Of a stretch of DNA of 64,000 bases, positions 35,476 through 43,441 are shown one piece after another. The position numbers and the translations under genes are program-made. The notes under the pieces were generated by a model. It saw only the letters and a list, made by a program, of their open reading frames with translations, ran no database searches and was not told the DNA's origin. The first letter of the stretch is position 1, and every line of letters starts with the position of its first letter. Where the stretch lies: NCBI GenBank assembly GCA_905215965.1, contig CAJMSD010000006.1, positions 62,001 to 126,000 on the forward strand. The letters run 5' to 3'. Source of the stretch: an uncultured bacterium. Its GTDB lineage: Bacteria; Bacillota; Clostridia; Oscillospirales; Ruminococcaceae.

Positions 35476-35521
35476 ATTGAATACGTTTTAAATTTTATTA
35501 AAATAAAGGAGTATTTTAACA

Positions 35522-35956
35522 ATGAAGAAGTTTATTGAAGAATTCAAGGCATTTATTGCAAAGGGAAATGTAATCGACATGGCGGTAGGTATTATCATAG
35601 GTTCAGCTTTTACCGCTATTGTTACCTCGCTTGTTGATGATATGTTAATGCCGATCATCGGCGCGATCATCGGCGGTATCGATCTCAGCGGACTTAAATG
35701 GGAGATCCCGTGGAGCTTATTTGACGATCAGGCTCCTGCCGTTATATGCTTCGGTTCGTTTATTCAGGCTATTATTAATTTCCTGCTTATTGCTCTCTGC
35801 GTATTTATTCTGGTCAAGGTAGTAGGCAAGTTTATCAAGAAGAAGGAAGCCGCACCTGCAGCTCCTACAAAGGATCAGGAGCTTCTTACCGAGATAAGAG
35901 ATCTTCTTAAAGCTCAGGCAGCAGCTGAAGCTTCAGAAGAGAAAAAGGAGCAATAA
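35522..35956 (+). CDS. mscL: large-conductance mechanosensitive channel MscL
   Basis: 144-residue MscL, an emergency osmotic release valve. N-terminal amphipathic helix MKKFIEEFKAFIAKGNVIDM, first helix AVGIIIGSAFTAIVTSLVDDMLMP, extracellular loop, second helix FIQAIINFLLIALCVFILVKVV, and a C-terminal coil (KDQELLTEIRDLLKAQ). The pore-lining small-residue pattern is intact. AAAGGAG lies about 9 nt before the ATG. It is 46 nt downstream of the zinc-ribbon gene and may be co-transcribed with it. Confidence 0.97.
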   Translation: MKKFIEEFKAFIAKGNVIDMAVGIIIGSAFTAIVTSLVDDMLMPIIGAIIGGIDLSGLKWEIPWSLFDDQAPAVICFGSFIQAIINFLLIALCVFILVKVVGKFIKKKEAAPAAPTKDQELLTEIRDLLKAQAAAEASEEKKEQ

Positions 35957-35988
35957 TCTGACCGCATAGTAAGATGAACAGACGGATC

Positions 35989-36114
35989 ATGAGAATGCCC
36001 CGTCTATATACAAAGGATGTTCCCGAAGGAAAGCCGCCGCGGCATTTCATTGAACGTTGTTTTTGTTACATAATTAACGGCGAATTGAAATGTTGCTGTA
36101 TGGCAGGTTTCTAA
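35989..36114 (+). CDS. possible Cys-rich small protein (41 aa)
   Basis: Short ORF after mscL: it begins MRMPRLYTKDVPEGKPP and ends with GELKCCCMAGF, carrying five Cys in its last 20 residues (also RCFCY). An in-frame ATG at 35974 would add five residues. No convincing ribosome site is present. Codon use looks plausible for coding, but there is no homology evidence. The surrounding 35957-36158 gap holds nothing else recognisable. Confidence 0.35.
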   Translation: MRMPRLYTKDVPEGKPPRHFIERCFCYIINGELKCCCMAGF

Positions 36115-36158
36115 AGGGAGGCATCCTTTGATTATTTATAAAAATCAGGAGAAAAACT

Positions 36159-36947
36159 ATGAAAGATGCAAAAAAACTTATTGCGGTAATTGCGGGTATC
36201 GTTGTAATTGTAATAGCAGGCTTGTGCTTTTTTAAGGTAAGTGAAAAGGATAAGGAAAAAATCAAAGACGATAGCAAAAAAAGTGTCAAGGTACAGATGA
36301 CAAGCGAATGCAGAGACGGTTCGGCAGATGCTGTGCTGATATACTGCGGAGAAAAAAAAGCAACTTCAAATCAGCTTGAAGATGCAGCTGAAATCGTTCG
36401 GCAGCGTTTAGAAAACAGAGGCTTAAATAATTGCAGCGTTACTGTTGATGCCGATTCGATGCAGCTCTCGGCACATTATGAATGGAGCAATCGCGGAGCA
36501 GGTTACGATCCTGAAAAAATAGTATACGATCTTATAAACATCAATAATATCTCAATAAGATGCGGCTCTGATACGATAATGGATCCGCAGACCGGATTTT
36601 TCTATCCAAGCGGAGATATCATAGCAGAGAACAGCAATATAGTTTTGGCATCTGCGACAGGCGAGAACACAAGCTGCGGCATTAAGGTTACGCTTGATGA
36701 TGAGAGCGGCGCTTTGCTTACTGAATCTGCCGAAGAACTTAAAAACGACAATATGCCGTTTACCTTATGGATAGACGATTCAATGCTTTATTCATTTTTT
36801 GCGGATAAGGTCGGAGATAATACGTTTATTGTTGACGAAATATTTGATACAAATTTAGAAGCAAATGATTTTTCTTGCCGTCTTATGGACGCTCCGCTTG
36901 AAATTGAGCTGTCAATTGAAGATGTTGCTTACAATTACAGTGAATAA
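36159..36947 (+). CDS. SecD head-domain-like membrane-anchored protein
   Basis: 262 residues. A single N-terminal membrane helix (about 7-27) is followed by an extracytoplasmic domain. The segment QLEDAAEIVRQRLENRGLNN closely resembles the SecD periplasmic P1 region (repeat of the type AxxIIxxRLxxxG). Later regions (IKVTLDDESGALLTESAEEL, then MPFTLWIDDSMLYS) match the P1-head layout GxxxVxxxxxxxAxxxxxxxT. The multi-helix export channel of SecD is absent, so it is a stand-alone head domain. Function unknown. GGAG lies 7 nt before the ATG. Confidence 0.65.
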   Translation: MKDAKKLIAVIAGIVVIVIAGLCFFKVSEKDKEKIKDDSKKSVKVQMTSECRDGSADAVLIYCGEKKATSNQLEDAAEIVRQRLENRGLNNCSVTVDADSMQLSAHYEWSNRGAGYDPEKIVYDLININNISIRCGSDTIMDPQTGFFYPSGDIIAENSNIVLASATGENTSCGIKVTLDDESGALLTESAEELKNDNMPFTLWIDDSMLYSFFADKVGDNTFIVDEIFDTNLEANDFSCRLMDAPLEIELSIEDVAYNYSE

Positions 36948-36960
36948 AATAAAATTTAAA

Positions 36961-36991
36961 CGTCCTTCGCTTGCGAAGGACGTAGTTTTTT
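36961..36991. terminator. terminator between SecD-like gene and gpr
   Basis: Stem CGTCCTTCGC (36961-36970), 2-nt loop, GCGAAGGACG (36973-36982), then TAGTTTTTTAT on the plus strand. On the minus strand it is followed by TTTAAATTTT. It serves two convergent genes. Confidence 0.88.
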
Positions 36992-37006
36992 ATAAAATAC
37001 GGTAAT

Positions 37007-37858
37007 TCAAAACAGTCCCCTTACGTCTTCAAAAGTGAGGCTTGGCTGCAAGGCAAGATTAATGCTGAATGCTATAAGCTGAGAAGCGCGTTCGGTAAGG
37101 CGGTCTATGTCCCTTGGAGTTACCATCATGTTCGGAAGCTCCTTTTCGGGAGAAGCTCCGGTAAGACTTCGCACAATAGTATGCATATCGACAACGGTAG
37201 GAACTCCAACTGCGATAACGGGTATTCCAAAAAGCTTCGGCGAAAGCTCCTTGCGAGTATTCGAAACTCCGCTTCCGGGAGAGATCCCGGTATCCGAAAG
37301 CTGGATAGTCGTTCCGAGACGGCTTATATCCGAACAGGCAAGCGCGTCAACAGCAATAATTCCTGCCGGTTTAAGCTCACGGCAAATGGCGCGTATGATC
37401 TCGGCTGATTCTATTCCCGTTTGTCCGAGAACTCCGCCGGCAAAAACGCTTACACGGCGCAGCGACGTCAGAAATGCTTCTTCTTCACTGTCAAGCTCAT
37501 CCTGCAAATGACGTGTGGCGAGCACTTTTGCAGCGACCTGCGGTCCGAGAGCGTCGGGAGTAATGTCGTTGTTCCCAAGACCCGTGACCAGTATTTCGCC
37601 TTCGGGAATAAGCTGCCTAAGCTCCTCCGCAAGCTCGGTCGCCATTATTTCGTAATCGTCGGAAAAGCGGCTGAGGCTTGTTCCCTCAAGAGTGATGTAA
37701 CGTCCTTTTCCCTTGCCGAGAGTTTCAAGGTGAGAGTTGTCGTCGATTGTAATTTCCGTGATCTTAAAAGCTTGTCCTCGCTTTTGACGGTGTATTCCTT
37801 TTGGAAGCTCCTCGGCAGGATCTATTCTTTCTACGGCAAGATCGGTTCTGAAATTCAT
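37007..37858 (-). CDS. gpr: germination protease GPR
   Basis: 283-residue spore protease that degrades small acid-soluble spore proteins at germination. Recognised from the N-terminal FRTDLAVE motif (the pro-sequence cleavage region), the ITEITIDD segment, the TGLGNNDITPDALGPQ motif, and the active-site region SDTGISPGSGVSNTRKELS. Its presence implies a spore-forming lineage. AGGAGG lies 6 nt before the ATG. A sigma-G promoter is expected upstream, but I could not identify one with confidence. Confidence 0.95.
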   Translation of the reverse strand: MNFRTDLAVERIDPAEELPKGIHRQKRGQAFKITEITIDDNSHLETLGKGKGRYITLEGTSLSRFSDDYEIMATELAEELRQLIPEGEILVTGLGNNDITPDALGPQVAAKVLATRHLQDELDSEEEAFLTSLRRVSVFAGGVLGQTGIESAEIIRAICRELKPAGIIAVDALACSDISRLGTTIQLSDTGISPGSGVSNTRKELSPKLFGIPVIAVGVPTVVDMHTIVRSLTGASPEKELPNMMVTPRDIDRLTERASQLIAFSINLALQPSLTFEDVRGLF

Positions 37859-37931
37859 ATATACCTCCTGAATTGTGCATATTGCTTTAAACTGTTGAGA
37901 AATATTTGTTATAAAATTGCTGTTTTGCCTA

Positions 37932-37960
37932 TTGAAATATTCTGCGGAAAATGGTAAAAT
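37932..37960 (+). promoter_or_regulatory. promoter and structured leader of rpsT
   Basis: TTGAAA (37932-37937), 17-nt spacer, TAAAAT (37955-37960). The about 140-nt leader has a perfect hairpin ATGAAGC/GCTTCAT (37977-37994) and GC-rich pairing around CGCAGGTGTGCG and CATCTGCG. Leader length and structure suggest autoregulation by S20, as for other ribosomal protein genes. Confidence 0.65.
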
Positions 37961-38106
37961 TATAATTGTCTCAGTATGAAGCTTTGCTTCATTTCGCAGG
38001 TGTGCGTTGCATCTGCGGGAGTATGCGACCCACGCGTGCTCCTATTATCTGTAAAATGCGGTTGATTATACAGATATGCCGCTTAATTTCAAGGAGGTGT
38101 AACGAA

Positions 38107-38367
38107 ATGCCAAACATTAAATCTGCAAAGAAAAGAGTTAAGGTTAACAAGACTAAGGCTGCTGCTAATAAGGCAAGAAAGTCTAATCTCAAGACAGTTC
38201 TTAAAAAGGCTGACGTTGCTTGCACAACAAACGCTGCAAACAAGGCTGAAGCTATCAAGGTTGCTATCAAGAGAGTAGATCAGGCTTGCGCTAAGGGTCT
38301 TATGCACAAGAATGCAGCTGCAAGAAAGAAGTCTCAGCTTGCTAAAAAATTAAACGCTGCTGAATGA
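38107..38367 (+). CDS. rpsT: 30S ribosomal protein S20
   Basis: 86-residue S20, basic and helical: MPNIKSAKKRVKVNKTKAAA then NKARKSNLKTVLKKAD and the C-terminal LMHKNAAARKKSQLAKKL. The start is ATG 38107, with AAGGAGGTG 7 nt upstream. A longer reading frame beginning at 37966 runs through the leader and is not supported. Codon use (AAG, GCT, CTT rich) fits high expression. Adjacent gpr and rpsT are a common divergent pair in Clostridia. Confidence 0.97.
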   Translation: MPNIKSAKKRVKVNKTKAAANKARKSNLKTVLKKADVACTTNAANKAEAIKVAIKRVDQACAKGLMHKNAAARKKSQLAKKLNAAE

Positions 38368-38395
38368 TTTCGGTCTTTTTTGGATACAGCATGAT

Positions 38396-38431
38396 AATCC
38401 CCTGTGATCGGTGTTCGCAGGGGATTTTTAT
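38396..38431 (+). terminator. terminator after rpsT
   Basis: Stem AATCCCCTG (38396-38404) with CAGGGGATT (38418-38426), followed by TTTTA. Confidence 0.88.
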
Positions 38432-38443
38432 CGATTTGGCATA

Positions 38444-38471
38444 TTGACTTTTTGTTTGAATATGGTATAAT
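38444..38471 (+). promoter_or_regulatory. promoter of TIM-barrel/nrdR genes
   Basis: TTGACT (38444-38449), 16-nt spacer, TATAAT (38466-38471), 65 nt upstream of the next ATG. Confidence 0.7.
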
Positions 38472-38536
38472 AATTGCAGAGCATTTATTATACCTGATTA
38501 TATACCCGATTAGCTGACCGTTTGGAGGGATCAACC

Positions 38537-39322
38537 ATGAAAGCAGGAGTTTCTACAGCTTGTCTCTATCCTAAGCCGCTTGAGGAAAGCTTATATGACC
38601 TTGTCGTAAACGGTGTTCCGTCTGTTGAAATATTCGTCAACACTCATTCCGAATTAAAAAAACGCTATGCTCTTGAGCTTGCTCAGACAATGAAACGCTT
38701 CGATGTCGATTGCATTGCGGTTCACCCTTTTACCTGCGAGCTTGAGCAAACTATGTTCTTTTCCGATTATGAACGCCGCATTGACGACGCGCTTGAATAT
38801 TATAAGCTGTACTTTCAGTTTATGAATATTGTGGGAGCTAAGATTTTTGTCTTTCATGGCGGAAAAAGCGCTCAGTCCTCGCCTATTGAACCGTTCTGTG
38901 AACGTTATCTCAGACTTTACAGACTCGGTAGAGAGTTCGGCATTACCGTTGCTCTGGAAAATGTCGCGCGGTGCAGAAGCGGTACGGCTGCGTGTATAAG
39001 AGACGCGGAACGGCTCCTTGGCGGTGAATTTGCCTTTGTTCTCGATACAAAACAGGCTGTCCGTGCGCATGAAAATCCGTTCAGCTTTCTGGAAGCTGCC
39101 GGAAAAAGCACCGTTCATGTACATATCAGCGATTCCGGCGAGCTTGGCGACTGTCTTCCCATAGGAAAAGGCCGCTTCCGCTTTAAACAATTTTTCACAA
39201 GGCTTGGTGAGCTTAATCCCGATTGCAGCGCTGTGCTCGAGCTTTACCGAAATAATTTTTCCGGTATTAGCGATCTTGTAAACGGCTGTAATATTCTTAA
39301 TAAGATGATCGCTTCTATTTGA
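38537..39322 (+). CDS. sugar phosphate isomerase/epimerase-like TIM barrel
   Basis: 261-residue protein of the xylose-isomerase-like TIM-barrel superfamily (AP endonuclease 2 / IolE-like). Metal-ligand segments visible: VPSVEIFVNTHSE, FHGGKSAQ, ALENVARCRSG (Glu), FVLDTKQAVRAHENP (Asp and His), VHVHISDSG, and CSAVLELYRNNF (Glu). Substrate unknown; endonuclease IV is less likely because the fingerprint repeats are incomplete. I start at 38537, with GGAGG about 11 nt upstream. It is followed by nrdR after 15 nt. Confidence 0.82.
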   Translation: MKAGVSTACLYPKPLEESLYDLVVNGVPSVEIFVNTHSELKKRYALELAQTMKRFDVDCIAVHPFTCELEQTMFFSDYERRIDDALEYYKLYFQFMNIVGAKIFVFHGGKSAQSSPIEPFCERYLRLYRLGREFGITVALENVARCRSGTAACIRDAERLLGGEFAFVLDTKQAVRAHENPFSFLEAAGKSTVHVHISDSGELGDCLPIGKGRFRFKQFFTRLGELNPDCSAVLELYRNNFSGISDLVNGCNILNKMIASI

Positions 39323-39337
39323 TTTACGGAGGTCAAT

Positions 39338-39787
39338 ATGAAATGTCCGTTTTGCGCATTTAACGATTCTAAGGTCGTGGATTCACGTCCGACAGACGAT
39401 AAGATCAGACGACGCAGAGAATGCATGAAGTGCCATGCAAGGTTTACTACATACGAAATTATTGAAGTGCCGCTTCTTATGGTCGAAAAACGCGACGGTA
39501 CGTTCGAGCCTTTTGACCGCAGCAAGCTTATAAAGGGCATTTACAGCGCTATTAAGAAACGGCCTGTGGATATCGACACGGTATCTGAAATAGCGGATCA
39601 TATTGAAAATTATTATGCCAACTCGCTTAAGACTGTAGCAAGCTCAAACGAGATAGGCGAGCTTGTCCTTGATAAGCTGAAAGGCATCGATCCGATCTCA
39701 TATATACGGTTTGCTTCGGTTTATAAGGATTTTACCGATGTTGAAAGCTTCGTTGCCGCTATCAGCGAGCTTGAAACTGAAGACTAA
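39338..39787 (+). CDS. nrdR: ribonucleotide reductase regulator NrdR
   Basis: 149-residue repressor of ribonucleotide reductase genes. A zinc ribbon, CPFCAFNDSKVVDSR with CMKCHARFTTYE, binds the operator; an ATP-cone domain (VEKRDGTFEPFDRSKLIKGI) senses dATP/ATP. The length is typical. No nrd genes are in the window. GGAGG is 8 nt before the ATG. Confidence 0.96.
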   Translation: MKCPFCAFNDSKVVDSRPTDDKIRRRRECMKCHARFTTYEIIEVPLLMVEKRDGTFEPFDRSKLIKGIYSAIKKRPVDIDTVSEIADHIENYYANSLKTVASSNEIGELVLDKLKGIDPISYIRFASVYKDFTDVESFVAAISELETED

Positions 39788-39800
39788 AATTGCTGATAAA

Positions 39801-39836
39801 GGCAGCATGGCGATAATATGCGCTGTTCTGCTTTTA
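39801..39836 (+). terminator. probable weak terminator after nrdR
   Basis: GCAG (39802) and CTGC (39828), with an inner GCG/CGC pair, followed by TTTTAG. The pairing is imperfect. Confidence 0.45.
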
Positions 39837-39975
39837 GATATATAAAAAAGGAATCTGTATGAGTAAAAACATACGATGCCGTTTTAACGGATATTGCAGA
39901 TGTTTGTGCTTAGAATAATTTAAGCGCCTTAATACGGATCCTGTATATTATAATACTTTATGGAGGTTTTTTATT

Positions 39976-40344
39976 ATGGAATTTATGGACCGCTTTAATG
40001 ACGCAGAGGCTCAGAGCAGCTTCACTCAGGAGGAGATCAAGAAAAATCAGGTATTCGGTCTTCTTGGATTTATTTTCCCGTTTCTCTTTTTCCTGCCCGT
40101 TGTCTGCGATAAACAGTCGAATTACTGCAAGTTCTGCTCCAATCAGCAGCTTACATGGTTCCTCTGCGATATAGTTATTCAGATAATTCTTGTTATTGTA
40201 AGACTTGTTCCCGTACTTGGAACTATTGCTTCAGCGCTTGTTTCTCTTTGTCTTGTCGCTGCCGGAATCATTCTCGGTATATGCGCTTATCAGGGCAAGG
40301 CTATAAGAATTCCTTTCGTTGGAAATCTTTTCAATGTATTTTAA
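39976..40344 (+). CDS. membrane protein, DUF4870-like
   Basis: 122-residue protein. A hydrophilic N-terminus (residues 1-25) is followed by a hydrophobic segment with FLFFLPVVCDKQSNYCKFCSNQQL. Two further helices follow (residues 62-105). The layout, with small loop residues and Gln/Leu after the first helix, resembles DUF4870 / Tic20-like proteins. Function unknown. TGGAGG lies about 9 nt before the ATG and TATAAT is near 39950. A hairpin follows. Confidence 0.7.
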   Translation: MEFMDRFNDAEAQSSFTQEEIKKNQVFGLLGFIFPFLFFLPVVCDKQSNYCKFCSNQQLTWFLCDIVIQIILVIVRLVPVLGTIASALVSLCLVAAGIILGICAYQGKAIRIPFVGNLFNVF

Positions 40345-40365
40345 GGAGCTACCGAATAAAATCAG

Positions 40366-40401
40366 AGCGGCGCAGTAAAGCAATCGATTTTCTGCGCCGC
40401 T
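40366..40401 (+). terminator. terminator-like hairpin
   Basis: Perfect 10-bp stem AGCGGCGCAG (40366-40375) with CTGCGCCGCT (40392-40401). The following sequence GTTGTTGTGTATTTTT is only moderately T-rich. Confidence 0.7.
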
Positions 40402-40497
40402 GTTGTTGTGTATTTTTAGTATGTGTTGACACTATCCGAAATGTTTGGACAGCAAGCAAATTTTACGGATTTCAAGGCGATTTTTCTCAGGCGTACT

Positions 40498-40926
40498 TTA
40501 ACTTACCGCAAGCCTGAGACTTCCTCCGTCATCACTGTATACCATCGACGCAATTGCCGTATTATCACAGACGAGCAGTTCCGCAAGCATATTTTTGTTG
40601 TCCGGATTGTAGTTTTTTACATCGTAAACATAAAGCTGAGCGTTTTTTCCTGCATATTCACGCAGCGGCAAGCCCTGTTTGTCCTGAAGCTGCGCGTATT
40701 CCTCGTAAACGTTTGAGAAATCCTCGGGGATAGTTACGTTTTTGCAGCAGATTTCCTCTACCTCCCAGCCGTGGAGAGCGAAATACTCCATGCGCTCCGA
40801 TATGGTCGAAGCCGATGTGTAATCGCTTTTAGGAATGTTTGCAGTTTGTTTTTTGTCGGGAGCGATAACTATTGCCGCTGAAATTACGGCGGCAGCCGCT
40901 ATAAGAATAATTGTCTTTTTCTTCAT
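40498..40926 (-). CDS. membrane-anchored DUF4830-like protein
   Basis: 142 residues. A short Lys start and one hydrophobic segment (3-22) act as signal or anchor. A compact extracellular domain follows, with features like those of DUF4830 proteins: YFALHGWEVEEI, VTIPEDFSNVYEEYAQLQ, QGLPLREYAGKNAQLYVYDV and a C-terminal strand. DUF4830 proteins are of unknown function and common in Oscillospiraceae. GGAGG is 8 nt before the ATG. Monocistronic. Confidence 0.72.
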   Translation of the reverse strand: MKKKTIILIAAAAVISAAIVIAPDKKQTANIPKSDYTSASTISERMEYFALHGWEVEEICCKNVTIPEDFSNVYEEYAQLQDKQGLPLREYAGKNAQLYVYDVKNYNPDNKNMLAELLVCDNTAIASMVYSDDGGSLRLAVS

Positions 40927-41030
40927 GTTGACCTCCGTTGTGATGCGTCATTTTGTACCGTTCGTTTCGGAACGGTCAGCCTTTCAATAATATGTCTTTT
41001 GTATATTTAATATGCCCTGAAGGAGACCGT

Positions 41031-41810
41031 ATGAATCAGATAAGACTGGATAAATTTATTTCGGAAAGAACAGAATACTCGCGCCGTCAGATCAAAGAGC
41101 TTGCCGACAAAGGCAGCATTTCCGTTGACGGAGTATGCGTCAGGAATATCAACGTGAAAATTTTTCCCGATGAACAGAAAGTATCTGTCTGCGGAAGGAA
41201 TATCTCCGCCGAAAAATACAGGTATATTCTTATGAATAAGCCGGAGGGATATGTCTGCTCGACCGACGATAAGGACGGCGAAACCGTATTAAAGCTTGTG
41301 CCTGCGGAGCTGCGTTCAAAGAATCTTTTTCCGGCAGGCAGACTGGATAAGGACTCGCTTGGAGCTCTGCTCCTGACAGACGACGGTGCGCTTGCTCATC
41401 GTATACTCGCGCCGAAAAGTCATATTTCCAAAATTTATATTGTGAAACTTGACAGACCGTTTAAAATTGAATATATTGACAAATTCCTCGGCGGCATAGT
41501 TCTGGCTAACGGCGAGCAATGCCTTCCGGCTAAGCTCAGACAGGTGGAAAGCTGCGAAAAACTGGCGTTTGTGGAGCTTCGCGAGGGAAAATATCACCAA
41601 ATCAAAAGAATGTTTGCGGCAGTGGGAAATCACGTTGAGGTTTTAATGCGCGTTGCGGTCGGAGGGCTTGTTTTGCCCGAAAAATTGGGAAAAGGCGAGT
41701 GTATGGAATTATTGCACAAAGATGTTGAAAACTTGTTTAACCAACCCGATTTTGACGATTTTTGCACCCGATTTTCAGCCGTTTTTTCGGCATTTCTAAT
41801 AAACAACTAA
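41031..41810 (+). CDS. rsuA: pseudouridine synthase, RsuA/RluB family
   Basis: 259 residues. An N-terminal S4 domain (RLDKFISERTEYSRRQIKEL) is joined to a catalytic domain with FPAGRLDKDSLGALLLTDDG, where the Asp of GRLD is the nucleophile. The EGKYHQIKRMFAAVGNHV motif follows. Small-subunit RsuA is preferred from length, but the RluB/E/F subfamilies cannot be excluded. I start at 41031, with AAGGAG 7 nt upstream; a longer reading frame back to 40953 lacks a site. About 20 residues at the C-terminus are extra. Confidence 0.88.
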   Translation: MNQIRLDKFISERTEYSRRQIKELADKGSISVDGVCVRNINVKIFPDEQKVSVCGRNISAEKYRYILMNKPEGYVCSTDDKDGETVLKLVPAELRSKNLFPAGRLDKDSLGALLLTDDGALAHRILAPKSHISKIYIVKLDRPFKIEYIDKFLGGIVLANGEQCLPAKLRQVESCEKLAFVELREGKYHQIKRMFAAVGNHVEVLMRVAVGGLVLPEKLGKGECMELLHKDVENLFNQPDFDDFCTRFSAVFSAFLINN

Positions 41811-41834
41811 TTAGAACTTTGTCAATTTAGTATC

Positions 41835-41863
41835 TTGAAATTTTTTTTGAAATTTGGTATTAT
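41835..41863 (+). promoter_or_regulatory. promoter of sugar-importer ATPase gene
   Basis: TTGAAA (41835-41840), 17-nt spacer, TATTAT (41858-41863), 63 nt before the ATG. Confidence 0.7.
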
Positions 41864-41926
41864 ATTATTATAGCTGATAGTATGATGTTTATCGGCAAGA
41901 TTTAATGAACTGGAGGACTGAAATTA

Positions 41927-43066
41927 ATGGCAGGTTTAACACTTAAAGGTATTTATAAAAAATATCCGGGCGGCGTTGTTGCTGTTTCAGATGTAAATTT
42001 AGAGATAAGAGATAAGGAGTTTATCGTTCTTGTAGGACCGTCAGGCTGCGGTAAATCAACTACCCTTCGTATGATCGCAGGTCTTGAAGAAATTTCAGAG
42101 GGCGAGCTTTATATCGGCGACCGCCTTGTAAACGATATTGCTCCTAAGGACAGAGATATTGCAATGGTTTTCCAGAACTACGCTCTCTATCCGCATATGA
42201 CTGTTTTTGAAAATATGGCTTTCGGTCTTAAACTCAGAAAGGTTCCTAAGGACGAGATCGAAAGAAAGGTTAACGAGGCTGCTAAGATCCTCGACCTTAC
42301 ACACCTCCTCGAAAGAAAGCCTAAGGCTATGTCAGGCGGTCAGAGACAGAGAGTTGCTCTCGGCCGTGCTATCGTTCGTTCTCCTCAGGTATTCCTCCTC
42401 GACGAGCCTCTTTCAAACCTTGACGCTAAACTTCGTGCTCAGATGAGAACCGAGATCTCTAAGATCCATAAGAAGCTCGGTACAACATTTATCTATGTAA
42501 CTCATGACCAGACAGAGGCTATGACAATGGGCGACAGAATCGTTTGTATGAAGGACGGTTTTGTTCAGCAGGTCGATACTCCTCAGAATCTTTACGAGAA
42601 TCCTACTAACAAGTTCGTTGCAGGATTCCTTGGTTCACCTCAGATGAACTTCATCGATGCTGTACTTAAAGAAGAATTTGGTCAGTATATCGTTGAGTTC
42701 GGTTCAGAGGATACAAAGACTCAGAGAGGCGTTAAGTATCAGATCATCGTTCCTGAGTCAAAGGTAAATGAAGAGCTTGCTCATTATGTTGACAAGGAAA
42801 TCATTCTTGGCGTTCGTCCTGAGAGCATTCATGACGAAGAAATGTACCTTTCAAACGCTACTACAGGTATTATCGACTGTCAGGTCGAAATCACTGAGAT
42901 GATGGGTGCTGAGACTTACCTCTATCTCCTTTGCGAAGGCATTCCGCTTACAGCGAGAGTTAGTCCACGATCTACAGCAAGACCCGGTGATGACATTAAG
43001 GTAGCTATCGATCCTAACAGAATCCACATCTTCGATAAGGAAACAGAAAAGACTATTGTAAACTGA
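41927..43066 (+). CDS. msmX: ABC importer ATPase, MsmX/UgpC type
   Basis: 379-residue ATPase of the carbohydrate-uptake CUT1 class. Walker A GPSGCGKSTT near 38, Q-loop MVFQNYALYPHM, signature MSGGQRQRVALGRAI, Walker B VFLLDEPLSNLD, and switch YVTHDQTEAMTMG. A C-terminal MalK-like regulatory/OB domain follows (VRPESIHDEE). It is not adjacent to permease or binding-protein genes, as for Bacillus MsmX, which energises several importers. It may therefore serve the ATPase-less permeases at 59263-60956. Biased codon use suggests high expression. Confidence 0.93.
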   Translation: MAGLTLKGIYKKYPGGVVAVSDVNLEIRDKEFIVLVGPSGCGKSTTLRMIAGLEEISEGELYIGDRLVNDIAPKDRDIAMVFQNYALYPHMTVFENMAFGLKLRKVPKDEIERKVNEAAKILDLTHLLERKPKAMSGGQRQRVALGRAIVRSPQVFLLDEPLSNLDAKLRAQMRTEISKIHKKLGTTFIYVTHDQTEAMTMGDRIVCMKDGFVQQVDTPQNLYENPTNKFVAGFLGSPQMNFIDAVLKEEFGQYIVEFGSEDTKTQRGVKYQIIVPESKVNEELAHYVDKEIILGVRPESIHDEEMYLSNATTGIIDCQVEITEMMGAETYLYLLCEGIPLTARVSPRSTARPGDDIKVAIDPNRIHIFDKETEKTIVN

Positions 43067-43128
43067 TATCGGATTTTTTCATTATCCTTCTTATTTTTTG
43101 ATTTATTATAAGGCTGTGTTAAGACTTT

Positions 43129-43180
43129 AACGCAAGCAAGAAAGACCGCAAGTGATGCGGTCTTTTTTGCTTGCGTTTTT
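43129..43180 (+). terminator. long terminator after msmX-like gene
   Basis: About 20-bp stem: AACGCAAGCAAGAAAGACCGC (43129 on) pairs with the complement around GCGGTCTTTTTTGCTTGCGTT, then TTTT. Confidence 0.92.
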
Positions 43181-43206
43181 AAATTCAATTATCAATCACT
43201 GTTTGA

Positions 43207-43398
43207 CTTTCAACATTTTTCCGTTAAGTTTTCCACGTAGTGTTGAAAACGTTCCGTTATCATGCGTTTGAATGTTGAATAGTTTGTGAAGATTGTGGAA
43301 AAATATCTTGTAATTACGATTTTCAGGCATAAAAAAGTTGATAATTTTTGTGGATAAAAAGGGGAAAGCTGTGAATAATAAAATTACATTGTGGAAAA
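43207..43398. other. DnaA-box cluster away from oriC
   Basis: 192-bp intergenic region with eight DnaA-box-like 9-mers. Exact or consensus: TGTTGAAAA (43241), TGTGGAAAA (43294 and 43390), TGTGGATAA (43349, reverse of the classic TTATCCACA), and TGTGAATAA (43370). Near matches: CTTTCAACA (43207), TTTTCCACG (43229) and TGTTGAATA (43273). Six of the eight face the same way. There is no gene here, and the next gene starts at 43442. Confidence 0.75.
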
Positions 43399-43441
43399 AC
43401 TGTCCGCAATAAATCACAAATACAGTAAAGGATATGATTTT

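Noticed and set aside
37966..38106. N-terminal extension of S20
   Set aside because: It runs through the leader hairpins; the canonical MPNIKSAKKR start has the ribosome site.
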